The notes beneath the pieces are model-generated. The model saw only the letters and a list, made by a program, of their open reading frames with translations, was not told the origin of the DNA and did no database searches. A DNA stretch of 40,622 nt, taken from contig NZBA01000115.1 in the NCBI GenBank assembly GCA_002686265.1, positions 1 through 40,622 on the forward strand, written 5' to 3'. Position 1 is the first letter of the stretch, and every line of letters starts with the position of its first letter. Source of the stretch: Planctomycetota bacterium. Lineage in GTDB: Bacteria > Planctomycetota > UBA1135 > GCA-002686595. Made by a program: the position numbers and the translations under genes. Shown piece by piece: positions 6,686 through 15,646 of the stretch.

Positions 6686-8838
6686 GCGACGCGCCCTCAT
6701 CCCTGCGCGTCGAGCGGGAAGTGGACGGCGTGGCCGTCCTGCTCTTCGACTGTCCCGGCAAGAGCGTGAACACCCTCTCGCTCGGTCTGCTCGACGAGGT
6801 CGAAGCGCGCGCCGGGGAGCTTGCCGACGACGAAGCGGTGCGCGCGATCGTCGTCGCCAGCGCCAAGCCGACGGGCTTCATCGCGGGCGCCGACCTCGAT
6901 GCGATCGAGGCCATGGAGAGGGCGGAGGAGGCCGCCGAGCTCTCGCGGCGGGGCAACGCACTCCTCACGCGCCTGGCCGAGAGCGCCAAGCCCGTGGTCG
7001 CCGCAGTCCACGGACCGGCGCTGGGCGGCGGCCTCGAAGTGGCGCTCGCCTGCCACGCGATCGTCGCCTCCGACGATCCCGCCACCGTCCTGGCCCTGCC
7101 GGAGGTGATGCTGGGCCTCCTGCCGGCCGCCGGCGGCACCCAGCGCCTGCCGCGCCGGGTCGGCCTGATCGCCGCCCTGCCGATGCTGCTCACCGGCAAG
7201 CGCCTGCGCGCCCGCCGCGCCTACAAGATGGGCCTCGTGGACGTCCTCACGACCCCCGGCGGCATCGCGGCCACCGCGGCACGCATCGCGGCACGCATGG
7301 CCGACGGACGCTTCCGCCCGCGCCCTCGCAAGCGCACGCTCCTCGACCGCTTCGCCGCGGCGGCCCCCGGCCGGCGCATGGTCCTGAAGAAGGCCCGCGC
7401 CGAGCTCGCACGCAAGGCACGCGGGCTCTACCCAGCGCCGACGGCGATCCTCGAGTGCGTCGAGACTGGCCTCCGCCGCGGCCTGGCCGCCGGCCTCGAG
7501 CGCGAAGGGACGCTCTTTGGAGCACTCGCCGTCTCGCACGAGTCCAGCTCCCTGCGTCACCTCTTCCACTGGCAGCAGGAGCTCAAGCGCGAGCGCGGAG
7601 AGGCCGAGCCGCTCGAGCTGCGACGCCTCGCGGTGCTCGGCGGCGGCTTCATGGGCGCCGGCGTCGCCTCGGTCTCCCTCGGCCACTACCCCGTCGTCCT
7701 GCGCGACCTGACGGACGACGCCCTGGCCGCCGCGGCGCGCACGGTGCGCGACGGGCTCACCCGACAGGCGCGCTCGGGAGCGATCGTCGGCTCGGAGCGT
7801 GACCGGCGCATGAACCGCCTGCAGCTCACCACCGACGCCGCGGACCTCGCTGGAACGGAGCTCGTGGTCGAGGCGGTCTTCGAGGATCTCGACCTCAAGC
7901 GCCGCGTCCTCGCCGAAGCGGAACGGCACATCGGTCCCGAGACGGTGTTCGCCTCGAACACCTCGGCCCTGCCGATCGCCTCCATCGCCCGCGACGCGCG
8001 CCACCCCGAGCGCGTGCTCGGCATGCACTACTTCTCGCCCGTGCCCAAGATGCCGCTGTTGGAGATCGTCGCAGCCGAACGCACGGCGCCCTGGGCCATC
8101 GAGACGGCGCGCGCCCTCGGCCTCGCGCAGGGCAAGACGGTGATCGTCGTGCGCGACGGCCCCGGCTTCTACACGACGCGCATCCTCGCCGCCTACTTCA
8201 ACGAGGCCATGCTGCTCTTGGAGGAGGGCGCGGGGATCGCCGCCATCGACCGCGCGATGAAGGACTTCGGGTTTCCGGTCGGCCCCCTGGCTCTGATCGA
8301 CGAGGTCGGGATCGACGTCGCCGCCCACGTGGCGCGGGACCTCTCCGCGGCCTTCGCCGAGCGCGCCGGCGCCGACGGTATCGAGGGCCAGACGAGCGAG
8401 GGGATCGGGCGGATGTTCGAGGCCGGACGCCTCGGCCGGAAGAACGGGAAGGGCTTCTACCGCTACGGCAAGGGCAGGCGCGGCGGGAAGCAGGTTGACG
8501 GCGGCGCGCGCACCTTCTTCGCCGGCGGCACACCGCGTGCGATCGACGCGCGGGAGATCCAAGAGCGCATGGGCCTGGTGATGACGAACGAGGCGGCGCG
8601 CTGTTTGGAGGAGGGCGTGCTCGCCTGTCCGCGCGACGGCGACGTCGGCGCGGTCTTCGGCCTGGGTTTCCCGCCCTTCCACGCCGGCCCCTTCCGCTAT
8701 GTCGATCGGCGCGGAGCGGACGACGTCTTGAAGAGCCTGCGGACCCTTGGCGAGCGGCACGGGTCGCGCTTCGCTCCCTCGGCCGCCATCGCCGAGCGCG
8801 CCGGCGGCGGGCGCTTCTACCCGCACTCCACGCCGTGA
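6682..8838 (+). CDS. fadJ: Bifunctional enoyl-CoA hydratase / 3-hydroxyacyl-CoA dehydrogenase (FadJ/FadB-like)
   Basis: This 718-residue fusion carries two beta-oxidation activities. The N-terminal crotonase domain (about 1-190) has the oxyanion segment FIAGADL and the two acidic residues, Glu119 in GGGLEVA and Glu141 in LPEVMLG, that hydrate the enoyl-CoA. After a helical linker, the NAD-binding domain starts at LAVLGGGFMGAG (317-327). It is followed by VVEAVFED, SNTSALPI, GMHYFSP with His449, and EIV with Glu461, the dehydrogenase catalytic set. C-terminal helical dimerisation domains follow to the end. Length and order match FadB/FadJ alpha subunits; FadJ is preferred because the thiolase is FadI-sized and upstream. 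The ATG overlaps the thiolase stop by 4 nt (ATGA), and the TGA overlaps the next gene's GTG (GTGA). Confidence 0.93.
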   Translation: MSDAPSSLRVEREVDGVAVLLFDCPGKSVNTLSLGLLDEVEARAGELADDEAVRAIVVASAKPTGFIAGADLDAIEAMERAEEAAELSRRGNALLTRLAESAKPVVAAVHGPALGGGLEVALACHAIVASDDPATVLALPEVMLGLLPAAGGTQRLPRRVGLIAALPMLLTGKRLRARRAYKMGLVDVLTTPGGIAATAARIAARMADGRFRPRPRKRTLLDRFAAAAPGRRMVLKKARAELARKARGLYPAPTAILECVETGLRRGLAAGLEREGTLFGALAVSHESSSLRHLFHWQQELKRERGEAEPLELRRLAVLGGGFMGAGVASVSLGHYPVVLRDLTDDALAAAARTVRDGLTRQARSGAIVGSERDRRMNRLQLTTDAADLAGTELVVEAVFEDLDLKRRVLAEAERHIGPETVFASNTSALPIASIARDARHPERVLGMHYFSPVPKMPLLEIVAAERTAPWAIETARALGLAQGKTVIVVRDGPGFYTTRILAAYFNEAMLLLEEGAGIAAIDRAMKDFGFPVGPLALIDEVGIDVAAHVARDLSAAFAERAGADGIEGQTSEGIGRMFEAGRLGRKNGKGFYRYGKGRRGGKQVDGGARTFFAGGTPRAIDAREIQERMGLVMTNEAARCLEEGVLACPRDGDVGAVFGLGFPPFHAGPFRYVDRRGADDVLKSLRTLGERHGSRFAPSAAIAERAGGGRFYPHSTP

Positions 8839-9887
8839 GCGACCGGCCGCTGGATGGCATGCTCGTGGTCGATGCCTCGCGCATGCTCCCCGGGGCGGTG
8901 CTGGCACGCTCGCTGCTCGATCTGGGCGCACGCCTCGTCAAGCTCGAGCATCCCCGAGGGGGCGACCCGATGCGCAGCGCGCCGCCGGTGGACGAGGAAG
9001 GGACCTCCCTGGGCTGGGCCGCCTTCCACCGCGGGGCGGAGTCGGTGTGCTGCGACCTGCGCACCGAGGACGGACAGCGGCGCGCGCTCGAGCTGATCGC
9101 TGCAGCCGACGTCTTCGTCGAGAGCTTCCGGGCCGGCACCCTGGAGCGCTGGGGGTTCGCTCCCCGGCGCCTGCGCGCCGAGACCCCGCGCCTGATCAGC
9201 TGCTCCCTCTCCGCCTACGGCGCGGTCGTGCCCGATCAAGTCGGGCACGACCTGAACTTCGTCGCCGCCTCCGGTCTGCTGTCGCTGCTCGGAACCCCCG
9301 AGGTTCCTCAGGTGCAGATCGCCGACGTGACCGCGGGCCTGCTCGCCGCCTCGTCGATCCTCGCCGCGCTCCTCGCGCGCGAACGTGGCGGCAAGGGCAC
9401 GCACCTCGAGCAGCCCCTCGCCACGGGCGTGCTGCCCTTTCTGACCTGGCACCTCGCCGACCTCGGGCGCGACGAGCCGGGCACGCTCAAGCCGGGCCTC
9501 TCCGGCGATCTGCCGATCTACCGCATCTACACCTGTGCTGACGGCGAGCGCCTGGCGCTCGCCACCTTCGAGCCCAAGTTCTGGCTCTCCATCCTGACCG
9601 CTCTGCGCCTGCCGCAGCTCGTCCGCTGCGGGCTGGATCCGGGCGAGAAGGGTCGCCGCGCCACCGAGCGCATCCAAGAGCGCCTCGCCTCGAAGCCGCG
9701 CGCGCACTGGCTGGAGATCGCGCGCAAGAAGGGGCTGCCCCTCTCACCGGTCGACTCGCTCCAAGCGGCCGTGGAGCGCGGGACGCTCACTCCCCAAGCG
9801 CCCTATTTCCCGTCGCTGGGCGCGCCGCCGAGAGGGGGCCGCGCCCCGCGCTTGGGCGAGCACGACGAGGCACCGCCGCGGGCCTAG
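8835..9887 (+). CDS. Family III CoA transferase / acyl-CoA racemase (CaiB/BaiF, AMACR-like)
   Basis: This 350-residue protein is of the CaiB/BaiF family. The N-terminal Rossmann-like part has LLDLGARLVKLEHPRGGDP, WAAFHRGAES and the conserved CCDLRTEDG region. The catalytic aspartate is Asp139 in GHDLNFVAASG, where alpha-methylacyl-CoA racemases and family III transferases have theirs. The GHD-N-aromatic context and lack of other family hallmarks favour an AMACR-type racemase, which converts (R)- to (S)-2-methylacyl-CoA so that branched chains can be beta-oxidised. This would suit its place behind thiolase and FadJ. A transferase cannot be excluded. The start is the GTG at 8835, overlapping the FadJ stop by 4 nt. 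The C-terminal about 60 residues are Arg/Pro-rich and degenerate. Confidence 0.85.
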   Translation: MSDRPLDGMLVVDASRMLPGAVLARSLLDLGARLVKLEHPRGGDPMRSAPPVDEEGTSLGWAAFHRGAESVCCDLRTEDGQRRALELIAAADVFVESFRAGTLERWGFAPRRLRAETPRLISCSLSAYGAVVPDQVGHDLNFVAASGLLSLLGTPEVPQVQIADVTAGLLAASSILAALLARERGGKGTHLEQPLATGVLPFLTWHLADLGRDEPGTLKPGLSGDLPIYRIYTCADGERLALATFEPKFWLSILTALRLPQLVRCGLDPGEKGRRATERIQERLASKPRAHWLEIARKKGLPLSPVDSLQAAVERGTLTPQAPYFPSLGAPPRGGRAPRLGEHDEAPPRA

Positions 9888-9920
9888 AGCGCCGTTGGGA
9901 GCCGAATAGGGGCGCTTGGC

Positions 9921-9934
9921 GGGCCGGGAGGCCC
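9921..9934. terminator. Short hairpin after the beta-oxidation operon
   Basis: GGGCC-GGGA-GGCCC is a perfect 5-bp stem 33 nt after the racemase stop and about 145 nt before the copper-oxidase gene. It has no T-run, so it is only a weak terminator candidate placed by context. Confidence 0.25.
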
Positions 9935-10080
9935 TACGGGCAGAGCGGGCACGTTTCTACGCATTCCCGCCCCCGGTACGAGAAGCGAACCGTGGGGTAG
10001 AGTGTAGTTCTAGACAGTGTTCCTCTCGTGCGCGCCGGGCCCTCCGTGGGCGTGCTCCAGCCCCACCCCCCACGACCAAC

Positions 10081-11076
10081 ATGACGAGCGCCCATCCCCC
10101 CCAACCGGCTCGGAGCAACAGTCGGCGTGAGTTCCTCGGTGTCCTGGCCTCGGGCATCGGCATCGGCGCCGCCGGCCTCGCCACCGCCCCCGCCGCCACC
10201 GCTCGCCCCCTGGCGAGCACCTGGAACCTGCGCGCGCTCCAGGCGAGCACGTCCTTCGCCAACGGCACGGCCCTGCCGTTCTTTCGCTTCGCCCCTAGCG
10301 GCGGCGGCGGACGGCGGGGACAGTTGCCGTTCTTCGAGGCGCCCGAAGGCACTGCCGTCGACGTCGTCATCGACAATCAGCTCCCGATCGCGCTGCGCCC
10401 CGCACTGATCGGCGTCGCCGAGGGACCCGTGATCGCGCCCGGCGCGAGCGGGGTGTTCTCGTTCACCATGCCGCCGGCGGGCTCCTATCTCTTCGGCCAG
10501 GCGCCGCCGCGCTTTTCGAGTCGCAGCCACGGCCCCGTTGCCCACCCCTCGCACAGCGGCCTGACCGCCTCGGTCACCTCGCGCCCGGCGAGCGGCCTGC
10601 CCGAGCTGTACGGCGGAGGGCCGACCTTCGACCGCGAGTACGGCCTGATCTACGAGGACGCCGACGATCGCATCAACTTGACGATGGGTTCGGGGATTCC
10701 GCAGCGCACCAAGCCCTACGAACCGAACTACTTCACGGTCAACGGGCTCGCCTTCCCCGACGCTGCGTCGGACCCCGACACGCTCGTCGCCGGCTCCCTG
10801 GGCGAGGACATCCTCATCCGCTTCGGGAACTTCGGCCGCATGCGCCAGAGCATCCACTTCCACGGCTACCACGCCCAGATCGTGGCGCAGAACAACGTGC
10901 CCGACGCGACCATGCCACCCAAGGACACGATCGCCGTGCCCTATCTCGGCACCGTCGACGTGATCCTGACGCCCCACCAGATCGGCGTGTTCCCGCTGCA
11001 CCCCCACAGCCTGACCGCGGTCACGGCCAACGGGTTCTACCCGCTGGGCGCCCTCACGCTGATCAGCATCACCTGA
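10081..11076 (+). CDS. Tat-exported cupredoxin-type protein, putative subunit A of a split multicopper oxidase
   Basis: This 331-residue protein starts at an ATG followed by a twin-arginine signal (SRREFLG, Arg15-Arg16, hydrophobic to about residue 44). It has two cupredoxin-like domains. The first (about 60-170) keeps the fold pattern but lacks copper histidines. The second (about 180-331) has HFHGYH (259-264) and HPH (307-309), the places of two HxH motifs in multicopper oxidases. Proline replaces the Cys of the usual HCH, so no type 1 copper site is expected here. The next gene supplies HxHxH and HCH motifs, including the missing Cys. The two products together would carry four HxH motifs, the full set for the trinuclear cluster. 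Gap to the next gene is 19 nt. Which substrate is oxidised is not readable. Confidence 0.8.
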   Translation: MTSAHPPQPARSNSRREFLGVLASGIGIGAAGLATAPAATARPLASTWNLRALQASTSFANGTALPFFRFAPSGGGGRRGQLPFFEAPEGTAVDVVIDNQLPIALRPALIGVAEGPVIAPGASGVFSFTMPPAGSYLFGQAPPRFSSRSHGPVAHPSHSGLTASVTSRPASGLPELYGGGPTFDREYGLIYEDADDRINLTMGSGIPQRTKPYEPNYFTVNGLAFPDAASDPDTLVAGSLGEDILIRFGNFGRMRQSIHFHGYHAQIVAQNNVPDATMPPKDTIAVPYLGTVDVILTPHQIGVFPLHPHSLTAVTANGFYPLGALTLISIT

Positions 11077-11095
11077 GCTCACCGAGGATTCACCG

Positions 11096-11998
11096 ATGGC
11101 CGGATTAGGACAAAACGTTGGCACACAGTTCTCCCTGCGCTCACGCATGAACGGCAGCGCGACGGTCGGCGGACAGAACATCGCCACCTGGTACTTCGCC
11201 GAGCAAGGCACGGGACCGGGCACGGGCTTCATGGGAGATCGGCAGATCCCGTCGATCCACATCGAGCCAATCGAGGGGCAGTTGATCACGGTCGACTTCT
11301 TCAACCAGAGCATGATGCCGCACACGATCCACCTGCACGGGCTGGACGTGGATCAGGCGAACGACGGCGTGCCGGAGACCTCTTCGACGGTCTACCCGAT
11401 GCAGAGCACGACCTATCAGTTCACGGCGCCGCACGCGGGGACCTACCACTACCACTGCCACGTCGACACGGTGCTGCACTACCCGATGGGAATGCACGGC
11501 GCGGTCATCGTCCGGCCGCCGGACGGCTCGATCGACAAGGCATGGGCCGGCGGGCCGACCTTCGACGAGGAGGTGCTGTGGCAGCTGCACACCGTCGATC
11601 GCAGCTGGCACTCCCTGTCGGGCTCGGGCCCGCAGACCGCACGCTTCCATCCCGACGGGTTCCTGTTGAACGGCAAGGAGGAGCCGGGCTCCCTCGACGA
11701 CCCCTACACGAAGGTCGTCTTCCCCCTCGGCGGCAAGGCCTACATCCGCATGATCAACGCCGCCTTCCAGTGGGCGCGCGTCTCTCTCGGCGGCCTCGCC
11801 TTCGACGTCGTGGCCACCGACGGCCGGCCGCTGCCAACGCCGATCACCGCGGGCACCTGGGAGATCGGCCCCGGCGAGCGCTACGACCTGCTCGTCCACG
11901 GCACGCAGACCGGCCAGCACATCGCGCAGATCGACTACCTCGACGACTACAGCGGCGCGGTCCTCGGGAGTGCGCGAACGCGGGTGGAGATCGTGTGA
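11096..11998 (+). CDS. Multicopper oxidase type 1-copper subunit (subunit B), no own signal peptide
   Basis: This 300-residue protein has two cupredoxin-like domains. Domain 1 contains PHTIHLHG (His76, His79, His81) and HYHCHVDTVLHYPMGM, with His120, Cys121, His122, His128 and Met133 visible, a complete type 1 copper set plus trinuclear ligands. Domain 2 (about 150-300) resembles the copper-free middle domain of multicopper oxidases, with FLLNGK, a MINAAF segment and ATDGRPL. GAGGATT lies before the ATG at suitable spacing. The protein starts MAGLGQNVG and has no signal peptide, unlike the Tat-tagged upstream partner. Co-export as a folded complex on the partner's Tat signal is therefore inferred. 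Cys121-to-His spacing (+7) is longer than in classical laccases (+5). The protein could act alone as a small copper oxidase, but it lacks half the usual HxH motifs. Confidence 0.85.
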   Translation: MAGLGQNVGTQFSLRSRMNGSATVGGQNIATWYFAEQGTGPGTGFMGDRQIPSIHIEPIEGQLITVDFFNQSMMPHTIHLHGLDVDQANDGVPETSSTVYPMQSTTYQFTAPHAGTYHYHCHVDTVLHYPMGMHGAVIVRPPDGSIDKAWAGGPTFDEEVLWQLHTVDRSWHSLSGSGPQTARFHPDGFLLNGKEEPGSLDDPYTKVVFPLGGKAYIRMINAAFQWARVSLGGLAFDVVATDGRPLPTPITAGTWEIGPGERYDLLVHGTQTGQHIAQIDYLDDYSGAVLGSARTRVEIV

Positions 11999-12030
11999 AT
12001 GACCCCGGCGCGGGGCGGTAGGCTGGCTGC

Positions 12031-13893
12031 ATGAACGGCATGCCCGACGAGAGCGCGACGCACACCCCCCACAGACCGTCCTTGCGATCTCCGCGGCGGA
12101 GGAGGGGACGGCGGGTGAGGATCGAAGGGGCCTGGGGGGCAGTGCGGTGGATGGGGCTCTGCCTGGCAGGCGCGGTCCTCGCCGGATCCGCGGCGGAGGG
12201 GCAGGACGCGCCCGCCGGCCTCGCGGGCCACTGGGGCGGGGACCTCGCATTGCCCGGCGGCGGAGCGCTGGAGATGGTGTTTCTCGTCGAGCGCGACGGC
12301 GACGGCTGGAAGGGCACGGCCGACACCCCCGCGCAGGCCGTCTTCGGCACGCCGCTCGCGATCGAAGCGGGTGATCGGGAGGACACCTTCCGCCTCGCGG
12401 TCCCGGCCACGGGGGGTGCCTTCGTGGCCGAGCTGGCGGCCGGGGGCGACGAGCTCCACGGTCACTGGGAGCAGCGCGGGGCCCGGCTCGCGCTGCGCTG
12501 CGAGCGCCGGCCGCTCCCGCGGGGGGTGGACGAGGCAGCGAGCGCCCGCCTCAGAGGCACGTGGGAAGGAGTGCTCGAGATCGGGCCGGTCGAGCTTCGC
12601 ATCGTGCTCGAGCTGGAACGCGAGGAGGACGGGCGGCTCGGTGGACACATGGTGAGCCCCGACCAGAGCCCGCTCGAGATCCCGATCACGCGCGTGGATG
12701 CCCTGCCCGGTGACCAGGTACGGATCTGTGTCGGCTCGGTCTTCGTGACCTTCAGCGTCGCACTCGACGAGAGCGAACGGCAGCTCTCGGGGACCTATCG
12801 TCAGGGCGGCCGCTCCCTGGACGTCACCCTCGCGCGAGTCGAGGAGCCGACGGTGGTGCGCCGGCCCCAGGAGCCGACGGCGCCCTTCCCCTACGGCAGC
12901 GAGCAGGTGCGCTTCGAGAACGCCGCGGGCGGCGTCCACTTGGCGGGAACCCTGACGATCCCCGAGGGCGAGGGCCCCTTCCCCGCGGTCCTGTTGATCT
13001 CGGGTTCCGGCGCCCAGGATCGCGACGAGACGATCTTCCAGCACAAGCCGTTCTGGGTGATCGCCGATCACCTCTCCCGCCGCGGCATCGCGGTCTTGCG
13101 GGTGGACGACCGGGGAATGGGCGAGTCAACCGCCGGGAGCGACCCGGCGGCGGCCACTACCGAGGACTTCGTCGGCGACGCCCTCGCCGGGGTCGGCTTC
13201 CTCGCCTCCCGCGAGGAGATCGCCGGTGATCGCATCGGCCTCGTCGGTCACTCCGAAGGCGGCGTCATCGCGCCCCTCGCAGCCGTGCGCTCGGAGCAGG
13301 TGGCGTTCATCGTCCTGCTCGCCGGCCCGGGAGTGCGCGGTGACGAGCTGCTGTTGCTCCAGGTCGAGGCGCTCGGGCGCGCGGAGGGGCTGCCACCGGA
13401 TGAGCTGGAGCGCAGCCTCGCCACCCAGCGCACCCTCTTCGAGATCCTCTTGGACGCGACGCTGACCGAGCCCGAGCGCGTGGCGGCCGCGCGCGCCACG
13501 CTCGAAGCCTCGCCCGATCTCTCCGAGGGCGAGCAGGGTGAGGGGGAAGTGGAGGCGGCCCTCGCCCAGATGGCGAGCCCGTGGGTGCGCTGGTTCGTGC
13601 GCCACGACCCGGCGCCCGTTCTGGAGCGCGTGCGCTGTCCCTTGCTGGCGGTGAACGGGACGCTCGACCTCCAGGTGCCCAGCGCCGAGAACCTCGCGGC
13701 CATCGAAGCCGCCCTGGTGCGAGGGGCGCACACCGACTACGAGGTGCGCGCCTTCGAGGGGCTCAACCACCTCTTCCAGCACTGCGCGACCGGCCAGGTC
13801 AAGGAGTACGGCAAGATCGAGGAGACCTTCGCACTCGACGTACTCGAGCTGCTGGCGGGCTGGATCGAGGAGCGCTTCGTGACCGACGGCTGA
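12031..13893 (+). CDS. Exported alpha/beta hydrolase with N-terminal beta-rich (lipocalin-like) repeats
   Basis: This 620-residue protein has a serine hydrolase C-terminal domain. LLISGSGAQDRD opens the fold, RVDDRGMGES follows, the nucleophile is Ser408 in GHSEGG, Asp546 lies in GTLDLQV and His580 in GLNHLF. Two related beta-rich segments precede it (about 62-160 and 172-270), each beginning G-x-W-x-G and describing a small molecule-binding barrel-like unit. This arrangement is common in exported bacterial esterase/peptidase-like hydrolases. A hydrophobic signal (MGLCLAGAVLAGSAA) starts at residue 41. The true start may be the ATG at 12151, because the 40 residues before it are Arg-rich and atypical. 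The substrate is unknown. The gene follows subunit B by 32 nt and converges with the phosphodiesterase gene. Confidence 0.85.
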   Translation: MNGMPDESATHTPHRPSLRSPRRRRGRRVRIEGAWGAVRWMGLCLAGAVLAGSAAEGQDAPAGLAGHWGGDLALPGGGALEMVFLVERDGDGWKGTADTPAQAVFGTPLAIEAGDREDTFRLAVPATGGAFVAELAAGGDELHGHWEQRGARLALRCERRPLPRGVDEAASARLRGTWEGVLEIGPVELRIVLELEREEDGRLGGHMVSPDQSPLEIPITRVDALPGDQVRICVGSVFVTFSVALDESERQLSGTYRQGGRSLDVTLARVEEPTVVRRPQEPTAPFPYGSEQVRFENAAGGVHLAGTLTIPEGEGPFPAVLLISGSGAQDRDETIFQHKPFWVIADHLSRRGIAVLRVDDRGMGESTAGSDPAAATTEDFVGDALAGVGFLASREEIAGDRIGLVGHSEGGVIAPLAAVRSEQVAFIVLLAGPGVRGDELLLLQVEALGRAEGLPPDELERSLATQRTLFEILLDATLTEPERVAAARATLEASPDLSEGEQGEGEVEAALAQMASPWVRWFVRHDPAPVLERVRCPLLAVNGTLDLQVPSAENLAAIEAALVRGAHTDYEVRAFEGLNHLFQHCATGQVKEYGKIEETFALDVLELLAGWIEERFVTDG

Positions 13894-13954
13894 AGGCCAC
13901 GCCCCTCGCGGGAAGCAGAGGCCGACGAGCCCGGGAATCCGTGCGCCCCCGCGC

Positions 13955-13978
13955 CGGCCCGCTCGCGGGAGCGCGCCG
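13955..13978. terminator. Hairpin between convergent hydrolase and phosphodiesterase genes
   Basis: CGGC-C-CGCTC-GCGG-GAGCG-C-GCCG forms 5 bp plus 4 bp around a single C/C mismatch with a 4-nt loop. It is in the 88-nt gap between two stop codons, 4 nt from the minus-strand stop. It has no T-run. A bidirectional terminator or 3'-end stabiliser is likely from its position. Confidence 0.4.
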
Positions 13979-13981
13979 CGA

Positions 13982-15646
13982 TCAGCGCCGCACCCAGGGC
14001 CGCAGGAACCGCGCAACGTCGCCCTGACCGAAGACCTGGAAGGGGAAGTTCTCCTCGACCCTCTTCGCTTCGCTGATCGCGTAGAACGGCATGGCCTTGG
14101 CCGCCTCGGGGTCCTTCCGGGTCAAGAGGCTCATCAGCTGCTCGGCTTCCTCGCGCCGGTCGCGCATGAGGAGGAAGAGCAGCTCGCCGGAGAGCGTCTT
14201 GAGCTTCAGCGTTCCGTCTCCCGACCAGACATCCTCGACGACGCTCGGTCCTTGGCGGCCGGCCTTGGTGGACGAGTCGATGTAGCCGAGAGCCTGTAGC
14301 TGCTCCAGAGCGCGGCGGTCGTCTTCCTCGCTCGCGGGCGCGATGTCGACGAAGGTCCACTCGCTCTCGTAGCGCTCGACCGTCTGGAGTGAGCCGCGTT
14401 CGAGGAGCCGTTCGGCCAGCATCTCCCGCGGGACCCGGCCGGGGAGCTCGGCCGAGAGCGGCACGTCCAGCAGCGTCATGAGCAGAGGCGCCACGTCCAT
14501 CAGCGAGACGTGCTCGTAGGTCCCTTCTCGGAAGTCCGGGCCCGCGGCGAGCAGGATCCCGTCGTAACGGTGGGCGCCGGTCAGGATCCGGGCGAGGCGC
14601 TTGTCGGGGATCATGTACTCGCCGGTCGCGGAGCCGAAGCCGTGATCGGAGACGACGACCACGTTCGCGTCTTCGCCGCAACGCTCGAGCAGCTCGCCGA
14701 GGAAGCGATCGACGAAGCGGTAGGCATTGGGCACGACGTCGTCGAGCAAGTCGCGGTGCGTCGCCTTCGCTCTGTCGGGGAAGTCGGTGTCGTCGTAGTA
14801 GCGCCAGGTGCGGTGGCTCGCGTGGTCGATGATCCGGGAGTAGGCCATGAACAGGTCGACCTCCCTCTCCATCAGGCGCAGGGAGGCGGAGCGGACGTTC
14901 TCGTCACGGATGACGGCGTGGTCGACCGCGCCCTCGACGACTTGCGTCGGATACTGGTAGGGAGAGGTGGGTTCCTCACCGTCTTTCGGATCGTAGTCCC
15001 AGGCGAAGAACTCCGAGAGGATCGGGTGCGGCTGCAGGGGATCGGAGATCACGTCGAGCTCATCGGCGAGCTCCGGCGGAAAGGTGCTCCCGCCCCAGCC
15101 TTCCATCAAGGTATCGGAGACGATGAAGCCGTTGACGACCTCGGCCGGTTCGGTGACGTAGTAGCCGACGACGCCGACGGAACGTCCGGCGTCGGAGGCC
15201 ACGTTCCAGATCGCGGGCGCGCGGCGTTCGGTGGCCTCCACCGGGCGCTTCTCACCGCCGCGGCTGTAGGGATAGGTGAAGTCGAGGACGTTGTGTACCC
15301 GCGGGAAGACCCCGGTGGCGTAGGTGGTCCAGATGACCGGCGACTGGGTGGGCGGGAGGGTGATGAGGTCGCAGCGGGCGCCGCGCTCCACGAGCCGGCG
15401 GAAGTTCGGCAGCTCCCCGCGTTCCAGCATGGGGTCGATGACGTCCCACGTTGCGCCGTCGACGCAAACGACGACCAGCGGGCTGCGCGACCAGCCCTCC
15501 CCGAGCCAGCCGCAGGAAGCCGCGAGCACGGAGGTCACGGCGAGTGTCAGGCCTCCCCGGCGCGCACGGAAGGTCCGGCCGATCCTCTCACGGCCACTCT
15601 CGGGGCTCGGGCCCCCGGAATCCTCAAGTGCGGCTCCGTCCACCAC
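13982..15646 (-). CDS. Lipoprotein type I phosphodiesterase / nucleotide pyrophosphatase (alkaline phosphatase superfamily)
   Basis: This 554-residue protein has a membrane segment ending in a lipobox (LAASC, Cys45). The alkaline-phosphatase-superfamily domain follows: VVVCVDGATWD with metal ligand Asp63; PTQSPVIWTTYATG with the putative nucleophile at Ser102 where relatives have Thr or Ser; IDHASH (Asp274, His278); and SDHGFG (Asp334, His335). These are the metal sites of Pfam Phosphodiest enzymes, which cleave phosphodiesters or pyrophosphates outside the cell. The C-terminal about 110 residues are helical and include LQALGYIDSS, a short motif also common behind sulfatase-like domains and echoed in the ASST-like protein at 21562. 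The start at 15646 is the first usable ATG before the signal; a later start is possible. Confidence 0.88.
   Translation of the reverse strand: MVDGAALEDSGGPSPESGRERIGRTFRARRGGLTLAVTSVLAASCGWLGEGWSRSPLVVVCVDGATWDVIDPMLERGELPNFRRLVERGARCDLITLPPTQSPVIWTTYATGVFPRVHNVLDFTYPYSRGGEKRPVEATERRAPAIWNVASDAGRSVGVVGYYVTEPAEVVNGFIVSDTLMEGWGGSTFPPELADELDVISDPLQPHPILSEFFAWDYDPKDGEEPTSPYQYPTQVVEGAVDHAVIRDENVRSASLRLMEREVDLFMAYSRIIDHASHRTWRYYDDTDFPDRAKATHRDLLDDVVPNAYRFVDRFLGELLERCGEDANVVVVSDHGFGSATGEYMIPDKRLARILTGAHRYDGILLAAGPDFREGTYEHVSLMDVAPLLMTLLDVPLSAELPGRVPREMLAERLLERGSLQTVERYESEWTFVDIAPASEEDDRRALEQLQALGYIDSSTKAGRQGPSVVEDVWSGDGTLKLKTLSGELLFLLMRDRREEAEQLMSLLTRKDPEAAKAMPFYAISEAKRVEENFPFQVFGQGDVARFLRPWVRR

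Noticed and set aside
6697..8931. 744-codon open frame on the minus strand, antisense to the FadJ gene
   Set aside because: It follows the third-position G/C bias of the real gene on the other strand and has no recognisable motif.
9934..11325. 463-codon minus-strand frame over the copper-oxidase genes
   Set aside because: It is antisense to two genes with obvious copper motifs.
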